Source of the DNA: Bacteroidales bacterium
GTDB taxonomy: Bacteria; Bacteroidota; Bacteroidia; Bacteroidales; UBA932
Assembly (NCBI GenBank): GCA_016281435.1
Contig: JAEEIQ010000056.1
Span: 1-49,623 of the forward strand
Length of the DNA stretch: 49,623 bases
Reading direction: 5' to 3'
This document shows, piece after piece, positions 24,499 to 33,324 of the stretch (positions within the stretch are counted from its first letter, which is position 1; each line of letters starts with the position of its first letter). Under the pieces are notes generated by a model. That model did no database searches, was not told the DNA's origin, and saw only the letters and a list, made by a program, of their open reading frames with translations. The position numbers were made by a program, and so were the translations under genes.

Positions 24499-25689
24499 TC
24501 AGAATCTGTTTAAACCGGAAAACAATCTTTTCAAACCTTCTTCGAGAAGCGCCCTGGGGCAGGCCAGGTTGATCCTGAGGAAGCCTTCCGAGCCATACAT
24601 GGAACCGGCGTTCAGAAGGACTTTCTCATTGTCGCGAAGGCTTTCTTCGAGCTCGGCCGAATCCATGCGGAGCGATCCGTCGGGGTTATAACATACTTTC
24701 TTGCAGTCGAGCCACGCAAGATACGTTCCTTCAAGCTTGTAGAGCGGAAAATCGGGGAGCTCCCGCCGACATGTTTCGTCAAGAAGTTTGAAATTGTCAG
24801 CAATGTACTGATTCAGTTCTTTCAGCCATTTTTCCCCTTCTTCCGTATAAGCCGCCTGAAGAGCCACTACCCCGAAAGGATTGACATCGCATATCTCATT
24901 TACGTTCAGTGCCTTGTCTATACGGCTCCGCATCTGCGGGTCTGCGCAGATTATGTTTGCGATCTGGAGTCCGGCGATATTGAAGGCCTTGCTCGCCGAG
25001 TTGAGAATAACCGACTTGCTTTCAAATTCCTTGCTTACCGAGGCAAAGGGAACGAACTCTCCTCCAGGCATCACGAACTCGCAGTGTATCTCGTCCGAGA
25101 CGGGTATCACTCCGTTCCGGAGGCATATCTCCCCCACCCGGCGGAGTTCTTCCCGTGTCCATACGCGGCCCGCCGGATTATGCGGCGAGCAGATAAGCAT
25201 CAGCTTCGCCTTCGGGTCCTTCGCAGCAGCCTCAAGTCCTTCGAAATCAATTTCATAATGTGGCCGCAGAGGATCTCCGCAGCTGACGAGCGGAACATCG
25301 GCAGCGGCGCATCCCCAGTTCCTTATCGAGGAGAAGAAGCAGTTGTAGACAGGGGTCATGATGATGACCTTGTCGCCGGGTGAAGTGAAGGCGCTGATGC
25401 AGGCCGAAATAGCCGGCACGACGCCGGAGGTGTAGAGTATCCATGACGGATCCGGCCTCCAGGAATGGCGCCCGGCGAACCAGTTGCTTACAGATTGAAA
25501 GTAACTGTCCGGAACATGGGTGTATCCGTACGCCCCGTGGGCGGCCCTTTCCATGACGGCCTTCTTCACGCAGGGAGCCGTCTCGAAGTCCATGTCCGCG
25601 ACCCACATCGGGATGACCCCGTCGGGGACGCTGTCCCACTTCACGCAGTTCGTTCCCCTGCGCTGCAAAGGGCGGTCGAAGTCGTACAT
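24499..25689 (-). CDS. MalY/PatB-type PLP-dependent cystathionine beta-lyase
   Basis: Predicted C-S beta-lyase of fold type I, which splits cystathionine or cysteine S-conjugates to a thiol or homocysteine, pyruvate and ammonia. The 396-residue protein has the usual start FDRPLQRRGTNCVKWDSVPD, the segment GVIPMWVADMDFETAP, the cofactor-ring motif DEIHCEFVMPGGEF and the PLP lysine in SASKAFNIAGLQIANI. It is adjacent (1 bp) to the DUF3737 gene upstream and the DMT gene downstream. Many such proteins act both in methionine metabolism and in regulation, so the precise substrate is open. Confidence 0.9.
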   Translation of the reverse strand: MYDFDRPLQRRGTNCVKWDSVPDGVIPMWVADMDFETAPCVKKAVMERAAHGAYGYTHVPDSYFQSVSNWFAGRHSWRPDPSWILYTSGVVPAISACISAFTSPGDKVIIMTPVYNCFFSSIRNWGCAAADVPLVSCGDPLRPHYEIDFEGLEAAAKDPKAKLMLICSPHNPAGRVWTREELRRVGEICLRNGVIPVSDEIHCEFVMPGGEFVPFASVSKEFESKSVILNSASKAFNIAGLQIANIICADPQMRSRIDKALNVNEICDVNPFGVVALQAAYTEEGEKWLKELNQYIADNFKLLDETCRRELPDFPLYKLEGTYLAWLDCKKVCYNPDGSLRMDSAELEESLRDNEKVLLNAGSMYGSEGFLRINLACPRALLEEGLKRLFSGLNRF

Positions 25690-25690
25690 T

Positions 25691-26533
25691 TTATATGGTC
25701 GTGATTTTGCAGTCGCCCGGGGCCTTGATGTTGCCGTCGATGATGATTTCGCCGTAGGAAGCGGCCCTGATGCTGCCTGTACGTGGATTTTTCACCGAGG
25801 CGACGCCGTTGAGTATCGTAGCTTCCACGCTGGAATACTCGAACGCGAGGTCCGCGTCCGGCTCGAAGGTGCAGTCTTCCAGGACGAGGTTCTCCGCATA
25901 GCACAGGGGCTGGGTCCCGCCGATGCGGCAGCGCACGAGGCGAAGGTTCCTGGAATACCATCCGAGGTACTCTCCGTTGATGAATGAATCATAGACGGTG
26001 ACGTTCTCGGTCTCCCAGAAGGCGTCCTTGGTCTGGAGGTCCGAATTGCGGATTTCGACGTCCCTGCAGTACTGGAAGGAATAGTTGCCCTGCAGGCGCA
26101 GGTTGTCTATCCTGATATTGGAAGAATGCATGAAGAGGTAGTCTCCCTTTTCCACCTGCACGTCCTTCAGGTCCACCCCGCGGCAGTCCCAGAAGGTCTC
26201 GGCTGCATTGGGCAGATGGACGCGCCTGAGCGTCGTGCCGTCCATTTCCCTGAACATCTTCGGGGCCTCGACTAGTGTATCTTCCATGAGGCAGTTCCGG
26301 CTGTACCAGAGAGCTGCGCGCCCGCCCTCGGTGAAGACGCAGTCCTTAATCTTGAAGCCGTCGCAGCACCAGAAGGGATATTTCCCTTCGAAACGGCAGT
26401 TGTAAGCTTCGATGTTCGCAGTTTCCTTCAGGGATGACTCCCCCGCGTGTATTGTAACGTTCTCCAGACGGAGGTCCTTTTCGCAGTACAGGGGCCTTTC
26501 TCCGCCGAATTCAGCATCACGGATGATTCTCAT
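25691..26533 (-). CDS. DUF3737 right-handed beta-helix protein
   Basis: A 280-residue cytosolic protein of the DUF3737 family. It is built of short repeated turns that suggest a right-handed beta-helix: CEKDLRLENVTIHAGESSLK, EAYNCRFEGKYPFWCCDGF, CRGVDLKDVQVEKGDYLFMH, SNIRIDNLRLQGNYSFQYCR and others of about 22 residues. There is no signal peptide. The gene is often found near PLP aminotransferases in gut bacteria. No catalytic function is established. It is first in the operon, with a TACCTTTG -7 box (minus strand, 26553-26560) and a leader of about 15-20 bases. Confidence 0.85.
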   Translation of the reverse strand: MRIIRDAEFGGERPLYCEKDLRLENVTIHAGESSLKETANIEAYNCRFEGKYPFWCCDGFKIKDCVFTEGGRAALWYSRNCLMEDTLVEAPKMFREMDGTTLRRVHLPNAAETFWDCRGVDLKDVQVEKGDYLFMHSSNIRIDNLRLQGNYSFQYCRDVEIRNSDLQTKDAFWETENVTVYDSFINGEYLGWYSRNLRLVRCRIGGTQPLCYAENLVLEDCTFEPDADLAFEYSSVEATILNGVASVKNPRTGSIRAASYGEIIIDGNIKAPGDCKITTI

Positions 26534-26611
26534 ACATTCTTGTTTTGCGCTGCAAAGGTAACATATTTTTGTTTTTTATGTCTAAATTAGCAAGGTTTAA
26601 ACCTGCCGACG

Positions 26612-27985
26612 ATGATCATACGCCATAAAATGATTGTGACTTTGCTGGCCGCCCTATTCGGACTGTGCTTCTGCGCGCATGAACCCGCGGAAGAAGAAAC
26701 AAATACCGTGGATGAAGGCGGCGTCGTGGAAATACGGATCCCGAAGACGACGGAGGGCCGTATCCCTGCAAAAATAACCCTGAAACTTCCGGAAGGCACC
26801 GACGGGGCCTCCTCTTCCGGTTCGAACTATATCGTAATGCAAATCCCGGAAGGCTTTCATGAAGGCTCCTTCGTGCCTGTGAGCACGGATCCCTGCATCC
26901 TTCCCGCCGGAAGCGAGATAGTCGTGACCGCCGAGTACCTGGACTCGAAGATGATGCTTGCCGCCGAGTGTCCCCTGGCCTCGGAAACGGTCCTCAGCCA
27001 CGGCTCCCGACTGACCCTGGAGCCCAACTACCATTCCGTCCGCCGCTTCACAAATCCCGTCTATTCAGCCAACTGGGCGGATCCGACCATCTGGTACTCG
27101 GACGGCGTTTTCCGCACCTTCTCCACGATGGGCAGCGGGGTCAAGAACATGCTGTCCTCCACCAACCTCGTCAGCTGGAAAATAGCCGAATACCCGTTCA
27201 GCAGCGACGTGAACGATGCCCTCGTGGCCTTCGGCAAGGACCGCTGGGCTCCGGACGTCGTCCGCCTCGGCAGCAAGTGGATGATGTACATAACCTGCAG
27301 GAACGACAGTTCGAGCGGGATTGCCGCCCTGTCCGCGGATTCGGCGGAGGGCCCGTTTTCGCTTGTCGGCCGCATCACGTACAGCGGCAGCACCGGAATC
27401 AAGGACAGCATAGACCCGGAGGTGGTCCGGGACCCTGCCGACGGGACAGTCTGGATGTTCTTCGGAAGCACCGGGAAGATGCACCGGGTACGTCTCAGCG
27501 CCGACGGGACACAGCTGGCCTCCGGCGCGAAGTATGAGCACGTCGCCGGGGTTGACGTCAACACGAATTCAGCGCGCAACAAAGTTTTCGAGGGGGCTTA
27601 CCTGTACTTCCGCGACGGCTGGTGGTACCTCTTCGCCAGCGCCGCACAGTATTGGAACGCCTCTTACAAGGTCGTCGTCGGGCGCAGCCGCAGCCTGGAC
27701 GGGGTTTTCCTCGACAAGGACGGGCACAAGATGACCGAAGGGTACGCCACTCCGGTGATTTCCAGCGCTTCCGGGGACAGGTTCTACGGCCCCGGGCACA
27801 ACGGGGAGATCTTCACGGACAGCATCGGGCAGGATTTCATCCTCTACCACTGCCACGACACGAAGCGCGGCGACGATGGCCGGCGATACCTCATGATACA
27901 GAGGCTTTTCTGGGACGCCGACGGCTGGCCATACGTCGATGGCGGCAAGCCCTGCGAAGGAGACTTCGCCCCGGCTTTTTTGTAA
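26612..27985 (+). CDS. GH43-family glycoside hydrolase, exported
   Basis: Likely an arabinofuranosidase, arabinanase or xylosidase acting on plant cell-wall polysaccharide outside the cytoplasm. The signal region has LLAALFGLCFC; its Cys context is only a fair lipobox. A beta-rich domain (about 35-140) precedes the five-bladed GH43 fold. The three catalytic acids can be read at D157 (SANWADPTIWYSDG), D268 (DSIDPEVVRD) and E327 (NKVFEGAYLYFRDGWWYLFAS). GPGHNGEIF near the C-terminus is also typical. Length 457 aa. The next gene is a predicted esterase 25 bp downstream. Confidence 0.85.
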   Translation: MIIRHKMIVTLLAALFGLCFCAHEPAEEETNTVDEGGVVEIRIPKTTEGRIPAKITLKLPEGTDGASSSGSNYIVMQIPEGFHEGSFVPVSTDPCILPAGSEIVVTAEYLDSKMMLAAECPLASETVLSHGSRLTLEPNYHSVRRFTNPVYSANWADPTIWYSDGVFRTFSTMGSGVKNMLSSTNLVSWKIAEYPFSSDVNDALVAFGKDRWAPDVVRLGSKWMMYITCRNDSSSGIAALSADSAEGPFSLVGRITYSGSTGIKDSIDPEVVRDPADGTVWMFFGSTGKMHRVRLSADGTQLASGAKYEHVAGVDVNTNSARNKVFEGAYLYFRDGWWYLFASAAQYWNASYKVVVGRSRSLDGVFLDKDGHKMTEGYATPVISSASGDRFYGPGHNGEIFTDSIGQDFILYHCHDTKRGDDGRRYLMIQRLFWDADGWPYVDGGKPCEGDFAPAFL

Positions 27986-28010
27986 TACGTAAGGGTATAG
28001 ACAGAGAGTT

Positions 28011-28862
28011 ATGAAAAACAGATTCTTGATCCTGCTTGCAGCGATGCTTTTGTTCGTCCCGGCCCGAGCCGAGGATTATCTCGTGCGCGGCCCGCAAGGC
28101 GGCCTTTCCATGGTGGAGACCCTCCCGGACGGGTTCGACAAGGAAAACGGGCGCTGCCCGATGGTCATACTCATGCACGGAATCTTCTCCAGCAAGGATT
28201 TCACTCCGATGCCGGCGCTTGCTCGCGCCCTGGCAGCGCAGGGAATCGGCTCGATACGCTTCGATTTCAACGGCCACGGGCGCAGCGAAGGGCTTATGCA
28301 GGAGATGACGGTGGAAAAGGAAATCGCCGACGCCCGCGCGGTCTGGAAGTATGCATGCTCTCTCCCCTACGTCGGTGCAATCGGCTTCCTGGGCCATTCA
28401 CAGGGCGGGGTCATCGCCTCGATGACCGCCGGCCTGCTGGCCGATGAGGGAGGCCGCGTCCCGGACGCCATGGTCCTGATCGCGCCGGGCGCCGTGATCA
28501 AGGACGCCTGCCGCAAAGGCAAGTTCTTCGATGCCACTTTCGACCCTTCGGATCCGCCGGAGTACGTCCGCTGCTGGGGCGTGATGAAGCTCGGCAGGGA
28601 CTACCTGCTGACGACCCAGATCCTCGATATTTACGGCACCGCTGCGGCCTACAAGGGCCCTTGCCGGCTCATCCACGGGAGCAACGATTCCATAGTCCCG
28701 ATGTGGTGCAGCAAGGAATTCGTCAAGCTCTACGGCGAGGACCGCGCCAGCCTTGTGGTCGTCGAGGGCGCGGACCATACCATAACCGCAAAGAAGCGCG
28801 AGGTGGTCGCGAACGCGGTCGCCTTCTTCAAGGAAACAATAGGAGTAATGAGGTATATATGA
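28011..28862 (+). CDS. Exported alpha/beta hydrolase, cinnamoyl-esterase-like
   Basis: A 283-residue serine hydrolase with a signal peptide (FVPARA cleavage near 20). The alpha/beta fold is read in PMVILMHGIFSSKDF (oxyanion region) and IRFDFNGHGRSEG. The triad is S130 in GHSQGG, D226 in HGSNDSIVP and H256 in ADHTI. The arrangement resembles bacterial feruloyl/cinnamoyl esterases such as Est1E, which free ferulic acid from arabinoxylan. Its link to a GH43 gene supports that use. Its TGA overlaps the ATG of the peroxiredoxin gene. Confidence 0.8.
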   Translation: MKNRFLILLAAMLLFVPARAEDYLVRGPQGGLSMVETLPDGFDKENGRCPMVILMHGIFSSKDFTPMPALARALAAQGIGSIRFDFNGHGRSEGLMQEMTVEKEIADARAVWKYACSLPYVGAIGFLGHSQGGVIASMTAGLLADEGGRVPDAMVLIAPGAVIKDACRKGKFFDATFDPSDPPEYVRCWGVMKLGRDYLLTTQILDIYGTAAAYKGPCRLIHGSNDSIVPMWCSKEFVKLYGEDRASLVVVEGADHTITAKKREVVANAVAFFKETIGVMRYI

Positions 28863-29305
28863 TACAGAAAGGAGACAAGATGCCGGCCTTCGAGCTGGAA
28901 GCCCACACCGGCGAGATCATCAGCAGCGCCGGCCTTGCCGGGAGCAAGAGCGTGATCTATTTTTACCCTGCGGACAGCACTCCCGGCTGCACCGCGGAGG
29001 CATGCGACTTCAGGGACAACTACCACCGTTTCCTCGCCCTTGGGTACCGTGTCATCGGAATCAGCAAGAACAGCCTCGATTCGCACCGCAAGTTCGCCGC
29101 GAAATACGAATTGCCCTTCCCCCTGCTTTCCGATCCAGACCATGTCCTCATGGAAGAGTTCGGCGCCTGGGGTGAGAAAAAGCTTTACGGGAAGGTGTCC
29201 ATGGGCGTCCTGCGCAAGACGTTCATCTTCAACGAGGATGGCATCTGCACCGAGGTAATCGCGAAGGTCGACACGAAGAACGCGGCCGGGCAGATACTCG
29301 GTTAA
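28859..29305 (+). CDS. Bcp/PrxQ-type thioredoxin-dependent peroxiredoxin
   Basis: A 148-residue cytosolic peroxidase that reduces H2O2 and organic peroxides with thioredoxin. The signature ADSTPGCTAEACDFRD gives the peroxidatic Cys44 and the resolving Cys49, the normal spacing for the Q/BCP group. YRVIGISKNSLDSHRKFAAK and the FPLLSDPD segment follow. The start is set by the ATGA overlap with the esterase gene at 28859-28862. The link to carbohydrate genes may be only shared transcription. It ends four bases inside the convergent CDF transporter gene. Confidence 0.92.
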   Translation: MIQKGDKMPAFELEAHTGEIISSAGLAGSKSVIYFYPADSTPGCTAEACDFRDNYHRFLALGYRVIGISKNSLDSHRKFAAKYELPFPLLSDPDHVLMEEFGAWGEKKLYGKVSMGVLRKTFIFNEDGICTEVIAKVDTKNAAGQILG

Positions 29306-30225
29306 TCATCTGCCGGCTGCGCCGGGCAGTTCCCTTCCCCGCATGAGGTCCCTTCGCTCTCGGTCTCGAAGGTCGGGTGTGTGATGCCGGCTTCTTTCAG
29401 CGCGGCCCGCAGCGTGGCTTTGGTTCCCTCCATCCCGGAGATGTCCTTCAGCACGAGATGCACCGTCAGGGCATTCTCGGAGGTGCTCAGAGCCCATATG
29501 TGCAGGTGGTGCCAGCCGGCCACGTTCGCATCGGAGGACAGGATCGACTCCACCTTCTCCCTATCGACCGACTCCGGCACCGCATCAAGCGCAAGGCGCA
29601 GGCTCTCGACCAGCAGGGCTATGGTGGAAGCGAGGATGACCGCCGCGATAACCAGACTGACCGCGGGATCTATCCAACCGAGGCCGGTAAAATGGATGAT
29701 CACGCCGGAAACGACCACGCCGACGGAGACGAGCGCATCGGCCGCCATGTGCAGGAACGCCCCTTTGATGTTGACGTCGGAGTGGCTGTGGCGCATCAGA
29801 AGGAAAGCCGTGAGCGCGTTCACCACGATACCGATGCCGGCGACCAGCGAGACCGCGGCGCCGTTGACTTCGGCCGGATGGCTCAGGTTGCGTATTGCTT
29901 CTGCGGCTATGCCCCCTACCGCGACGAGCAGCAGCATCGCATTGACAAGGGCTATGAGTATGCCTGCTTTCCTGTAGCCGTAGGTGAAGCGCCTGCTGGC
30001 CGGGATGGCAGCGAGGCGTATGGCGATCCAGGAAAGGGCCAGGCTCAGCACATCGCTGAGATTGTGGCCGGCGTCCGAAAGCAGCCCGAGGGAGCTTTCG
30101 CGGAAACCCGCCGCCGCTTCGAAGATTACGTATCCGAGATTCAGGATTATTCCCCAGAGGAGCACCTTGCCGAGAGCCTCGGCAGGTATCCCTGCTGCGT
30201 GGTCATGATGGTGATGATGTGACAT
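29302..30225 (-). CDS. CDF zinc/cation efflux transporter
   Basis: An inner-membrane proton-coupled exporter, probably of Zn(II), of the CzcD/ZitB/ZnT type. The N-terminus is histidine-rich (MSHHHHHDH). Six membrane segments are visible between about 18 and 210. The metal site is given by H54 and D58 (LLSDAGHNLSDVL) in TM2 and by H159 and D163 (FLHMAADALVSVG) in TM5, the 2xHis/2xAsp set of zinc-selective members. The C-terminal cytosolic domain has HHLHIWALSTSENALTVHLV and ends with CGEGNC, a possible metal-binding tail. Length 307 aa. Confidence 0.92.
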   Translation of the reverse strand: MSHHHHHDHAAGIPAEALGKVLLWGIILNLGYVIFEAAAGFRESSLGLLSDAGHNLSDVLSLALSWIAIRLAAIPASRRFTYGYRKAGILIALVNAMLLLVAVGGIAAEAIRNLSHPAEVNGAAVSLVAGIGIVVNALTAFLLMRHSHSDVNIKGAFLHMAADALVSVGVVVSGVIIHFTGLGWIDPAVSLVIAAVILASTIALLVESLRLALDAVPESVDREKVESILSSDANVAGWHHLHIWALSTSENALTVHLVLKDISGMEGTKATLRAALKEAGITHPTFETESEGTSCGEGNCPAQPADD

Positions 30226-30383
30226 ATCTATTCTGTTTTCCGCGAAGTTAGCAGGACTCCGGCCTTCGGAAAAGCAAAATCACCACATCTTGGTATCCCC
30301 GGTATTTCCGGGCCGGGGACGGGCAGCAGAGCGCTGCTTCCCTGCCTTCTGGGACAGCGCAGTTGTGCTCCAGATGGGAGCGC

Positions 30384-30809
30384 TCAGGCCAAGGCGGCCA
30401 GGACCTCGTCCATCGAGCCGGTGACGGCGTCGAAAAGCTTGTACATGAGCTCGGGTTCCTGCGGCTCCGGGATGTACACTATGGTCTTCAGCCCGCGGCC
30501 GGCGAACCACCCGGCCTCCGCATGCGCGGAACGGCCGCAAGGCAGCACCAGCACGCAGGCATCTGCCCAGAGCATCGCGTCCAGGTCGGACTTGAACCCG
30601 GCCTCGGAGACCGGATGCGAAAGGCCGGCGACATACTCCCCGACGCTCCACTCCTGCCACCGCGGATCCACATCTGCCCAATGGAATCCTCCCCTTCCGT
30701 GCGGCGGATTCCGGAAATCATAAACCTCATGCCCCGCCTCCCTCAACCGCCTCACCACCTCCGGCTGATACGCATTCCGCCAACTGCTTGCGACGTATAC
30801 TTTTGACAT
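30384..30809 (-). CDS. Nucleoside 2-deoxyribosyltransferase-like protein
   Basis: A 141-residue Rossmann-like protein of the nucleoside 2-deoxyribosyltransferase superfamily, which makes or breaks N-glycosidic bonds of deoxynucleosides. It begins with KVYVASSWRNAYQPEVVRRL and continues with HEVYDFRNPPHGRGGFHWAD. DLDAMLWADACVLVLPCGRS is followed by AHAEAGWFAGRGLKTIVYI; the glutamate of HAEAG matches the conserved nucleophile region. Whether it has the classic base-exchange activity or acts on other nucleotides is not clear. It has its own promoter (30826-30857). Confidence 0.75.
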   Translation of the reverse strand: MSKVYVASSWRNAYQPEVVRRLREAGHEVYDFRNPPHGRGGFHWADVDPRWQEWSVGEYVAGLSHPVSEAGFKSDLDAMLWADACVLVLPCGRSAHAEAGWFAGRGLKTIVYIPEPQEPELMYKLFDAVTGSMDEVLAALA

Positions 30810-30825
30810 AGTGCTTTCTTTTCGT

Positions 30826-30857
30826 CAAATATACACTCTTCGACCCGGTTTTGCAAC
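30826..30857 (-). promoter_or_regulatory. Promoter of the deoxyribosyltransferase-like gene
   Basis: Minus-strand GTTG (30854-30857), 20 bp, TATATTTG (30826-30833), placed 16 bp before the ATG at 30809. Confidence 0.65.
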
Positions 30858-30862
30858 ATAAA

Positions 30863-30892
30863 AAAGTAGCGGAGAATATACCCCGCTACTTT
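30863..30892 (-). terminator. Terminator of the 726-residue fimbrillin-like gene
   Basis: On the minus strand the stem AAAGTAGCGG/CCGCTACTTT is followed by a T-run. It begins six bases after the stop codon at 30898. Confidence 0.8.
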
Positions 30893-30897
30893 AATAA

Positions 30898-33078
30898 TTA
30901 CTCTTCGTAAACTATTTTGGAAACCGTCACAAGTCCGTTGCTGGAACCGCTTGCGCAATCGAATTCCAATTTGTAGTAACAATTCGCCGTCGGCGTTTCA
31001 ACACTAAATTCTTTATCTCCAGTTCCTATTGATGCCAGATTAACTGTTTGAAGGCTGACCGAGTCGAATGAAGAAACGGTATCAACATAAAGCTTTATGG
31101 AATTCACTTTAGAAACGGTTATTGCATCAATCGTTACAGTTACTTTTGAGATTGCTTCCGGTATTGCCGTTGTAGTAGTGATGGTTCCTACGGATGCATT
31201 TCCACTTCTGCCACATTTTACAAAGCTCCATCCTTTATTATTATTGTTGAAATAAACAAGATTTAATGTCAGCCCACCACTAATATTCTCCCATGATGAT
31301 GTATATGCACTGGCTCCACTGACACCTTTTTGCATCGTGGTCGAATTGAAAACCACAATATACTTTTTACTCTGCTCTGCACCTGTTACCACAGGTGATC
31401 CAGCTAAAGCCGTGGCAGAATTTTTCTTGACATAAGGATCCATGGGAACGGCGACGACGGAAACAGAATAAGATGTTTCGTAGAGAAGATTCTCAAAAGT
31501 ATGCGACGTTCCATAGCACTCGCAGGAAACAGGCTCTGCCGGTGAAGGCGGCGTTAAAGTAACAATATAACTACCGGCCTCATTCACATTAGCCCATGAT
31601 ACATCAATTGAATTCGTCACACTTGCATCATCCTCATTAAGCGATGCCGTGACGCTGGCGGGTGCGGTAAACTCTGCCCTGGTATCATCTCCTGAATAAA
31701 CTTCAACCTTTGCGACACTAGCCTGCGCACCCTTAGCCCTTAAAAAAGCGGTTTTAACTCCGGCAGAAGCGATATCGAAGGTATGTGTAAGAACACCGGC
31801 AGCTACGCTCTTTGTTGCAATCGTCCCACTATTGCTTGTAGGATTGTCTTCAAGTGTAAGTGTATACGCAGACGCGGCTTCCGTCAAAGTAACAACTACT
31901 GTCTTGATATCCTGGGAATAATCAGGTAATTTGATGTAACTGTCATTGTACACGCTATCATTCTTCCTGATCCTGATCGCAGACCCATTGTCGAGACAAT
32001 ACATCTGCCACCTGTCCCCATTGGTCTTGGTCAGTTGAGAATTGGAGTACGAATCACCTACTCCCAGAGTGTGGAACTCTGCATATGTAATACAAGAGTA
32101 CGGAAGATCCACTGCCTTCTCCACACCCGTGATATTATCCATATCTACCGAGAACGAAGATGACTTGCCCTCCTTGAACACCAACATTCGTTCTCCGGTC
32201 AGAGTCACATTTTTGGTAAATGTGTGAGTGGCCGTTTCAACAACAACGGTAAAACTATCGCCAGCAGATAGCTCGAAAGGATAGCAGGTAAAATACGCAA
32301 CCGTCCCGGAGGAAGTATTGGCTTTTATCCCCTTGCCGGCATAGTCCAGAGAGAGTGTATTCTCTGCAACACCAGAACCATAAGATGTAGTTGGAACACC
32401 AGTTGTAAGGTTAAATGGAGTTCGTCCGGCAATCTTCACGTCATTACCATCATCTTTAGCTGAGAAAGAAATCTTGGTAATATCATCATCTGACTCCAGA
32501 TTCTTAACTGTCATCTTTCCAATTGCAACAAGCCTCGCAAACTGCATGTTCAATGTCGCAGGTTGCACATCCGAGACTATACCTTTAGCAATCAACAAAT
32601 CAGCGCGGGGGTCGAAACTTGTAGCCGAAGGGGACTGAGTTGCGGAAGTATTCATTCTGACACTGGTCTCAGTATCAGACGTATTGTATAAGGATGTTCT
32701 GGGATAAACGGCATAATATTCAAATGACGCATCTGACACTGCATGGAAAGTAACCGAAAAACGCATGGTAGCACCGGAATCTTCGGTAACGCCTTCGCTG
32801 CTGTCAACTCTTTTACGGCTGATTTCCCCTTCTCCAGTCGGATTTGTAACTTGATAAACACTCAATACTTCCCCGCTGGCTGACCACTTTACAGATGCGC
32901 CGTCAAGATATGTCCTGGTGGCCTCAGCGGCATTTGCATCCGGTTTTTCAGAGGCGATGACAGTCATTTCCACCATCTGCTCTTCCCCGGCAGCGGCGGA
33001 AAGGTTCTCCTTTGCGCAAGAAGCGGCTGCGACAAGAACGGTCGCGGCGGCTGCGAATAATGCGAAATACTTTCTCAT
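30898..33078 (-). CDS. Large fimbrillin-like/Fn3 surface lipoprotein
   Basis: 726 residues with lipobox VAAASC (Cys21). The N-terminal third is of fimbrillin-like type: EATRTYLDGASVKWSASGEV, FEYYAVYPRTSLYN, LNMQFARLVAIGKMTVKNLE. A middle region resembles a carbohydrate- or ligand-binding beta domain. A fibronectin-III-like module (about 480-570) has PASVTASLNEDDASVTNSID and YETSYSVSVVAVP. The last 140 residues form another beta-rich domain. Base composition is visibly A/T-richer than neighbours, so it may have been acquired. A 48-residue gene lies 15 bp upstream in the same unit. Ligand unknown. Confidence 0.7.
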   Translation of the reverse strand: MRKYFALFAAAATVLVAAASCAKENLSAAAGEEQMVEMTVIASEKPDANAAEATRTYLDGASVKWSASGEVLSVYQVTNPTGEGEISRKRVDSSEGVTEDSGATMRFSVTFHAVSDASFEYYAVYPRTSLYNTSDTETSVRMNTSATQSPSATSFDPRADLLIAKGIVSDVQPATLNMQFARLVAIGKMTVKNLESDDDITKISFSAKDDGNDVKIAGRTPFNLTTGVPTTSYGSGVAENTLSLDYAGKGIKANTSSGTVAYFTCYPFELSAGDSFTVVVETATHTFTKNVTLTGERMLVFKEGKSSSFSVDMDNITGVEKAVDLPYSCITYAEFHTLGVGDSYSNSQLTKTNGDRWQMYCLDNGSAIRIRKNDSVYNDSYIKLPDYSQDIKTVVVTLTEAASAYTLTLEDNPTSNSGTIATKSVAAGVLTHTFDIASAGVKTAFLRAKGAQASVAKVEVYSGDDTRAEFTAPASVTASLNEDDASVTNSIDVSWANVNEAGSYIVTLTPPSPAEPVSCECYGTSHTFENLLYETSYSVSVVAVPMDPYVKKNSATALAGSPVVTGAEQSKKYIVVFNSTTMQKGVSGASAYTSSWENISGGLTLNLVYFNNNNKGWSFVKCGRSGNASVGTITTTTAIPEAISKVTVTIDAITVSKVNSIKLYVDTVSSFDSVSLQTVNLASIGTGDKEFSVETPTANCYYKLEFDCASGSSNGLVTVSKIVYEE

Positions 33079-33093
33079 GACCGATTCCTCCGA

Positions 33094-33240
33094 TTAAAAA
33101 GATCCGTAATTGGTTTCCTCCGGATCGGCTCCGGCTGCGCCCTCCGTTCCGTAAACGGCGGAAACGGTCATCAATCCGCGTGAGATCTGCACGTAAACAA
33201 CTTGCATCTCCGGTGAGACATATTCAAAGTCCATCTTCAT
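33094..33240 (-). CDS. 48-residue protein upstream of the fimbrillin-like gene
   Basis: A short frame (MKMDFEYVSPEMQVVYVQIS, then RGLMTVSAVYGTEGAAGADP, ending YGSF) with ATG at 33238-33240 and TAA at 33094-33096. It resembles short Bacteroidales proteins with a 'YxxPxxxVVxVxxxxGL' pattern that precede surface-protein genes. It has no signal peptide. The next gene starts 15 bp on, behind a GGAGGA ribosome-binding site. A possible promoter (ATTG-N20-TACATTCG on the minus strand) lies about 20-60 bp upstream. It could be a leader peptide or a small partner protein. Confidence 0.6.
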   Translation of the reverse strand: MKMDFEYVSPEMQVVYVQISRGLMTVSAVYGTEGAAGADPEETNYGSF

Positions 33241-33324
33241 ATAATACTGTTATTAGTTTTTCTGCGAAACTGCGAATGTAGGAATAAAAAGATAATTCTG
33301 CAATACCATATTTCAACGCAACAT

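Noticed and set aside
30226..30383. Gene in the gap between the CDF and deoxyribosyltransferase-like genes
   Set aside because: Frames there are antisense continuations. Only small hairpins are seen and there is no start with a ribosome-binding site.
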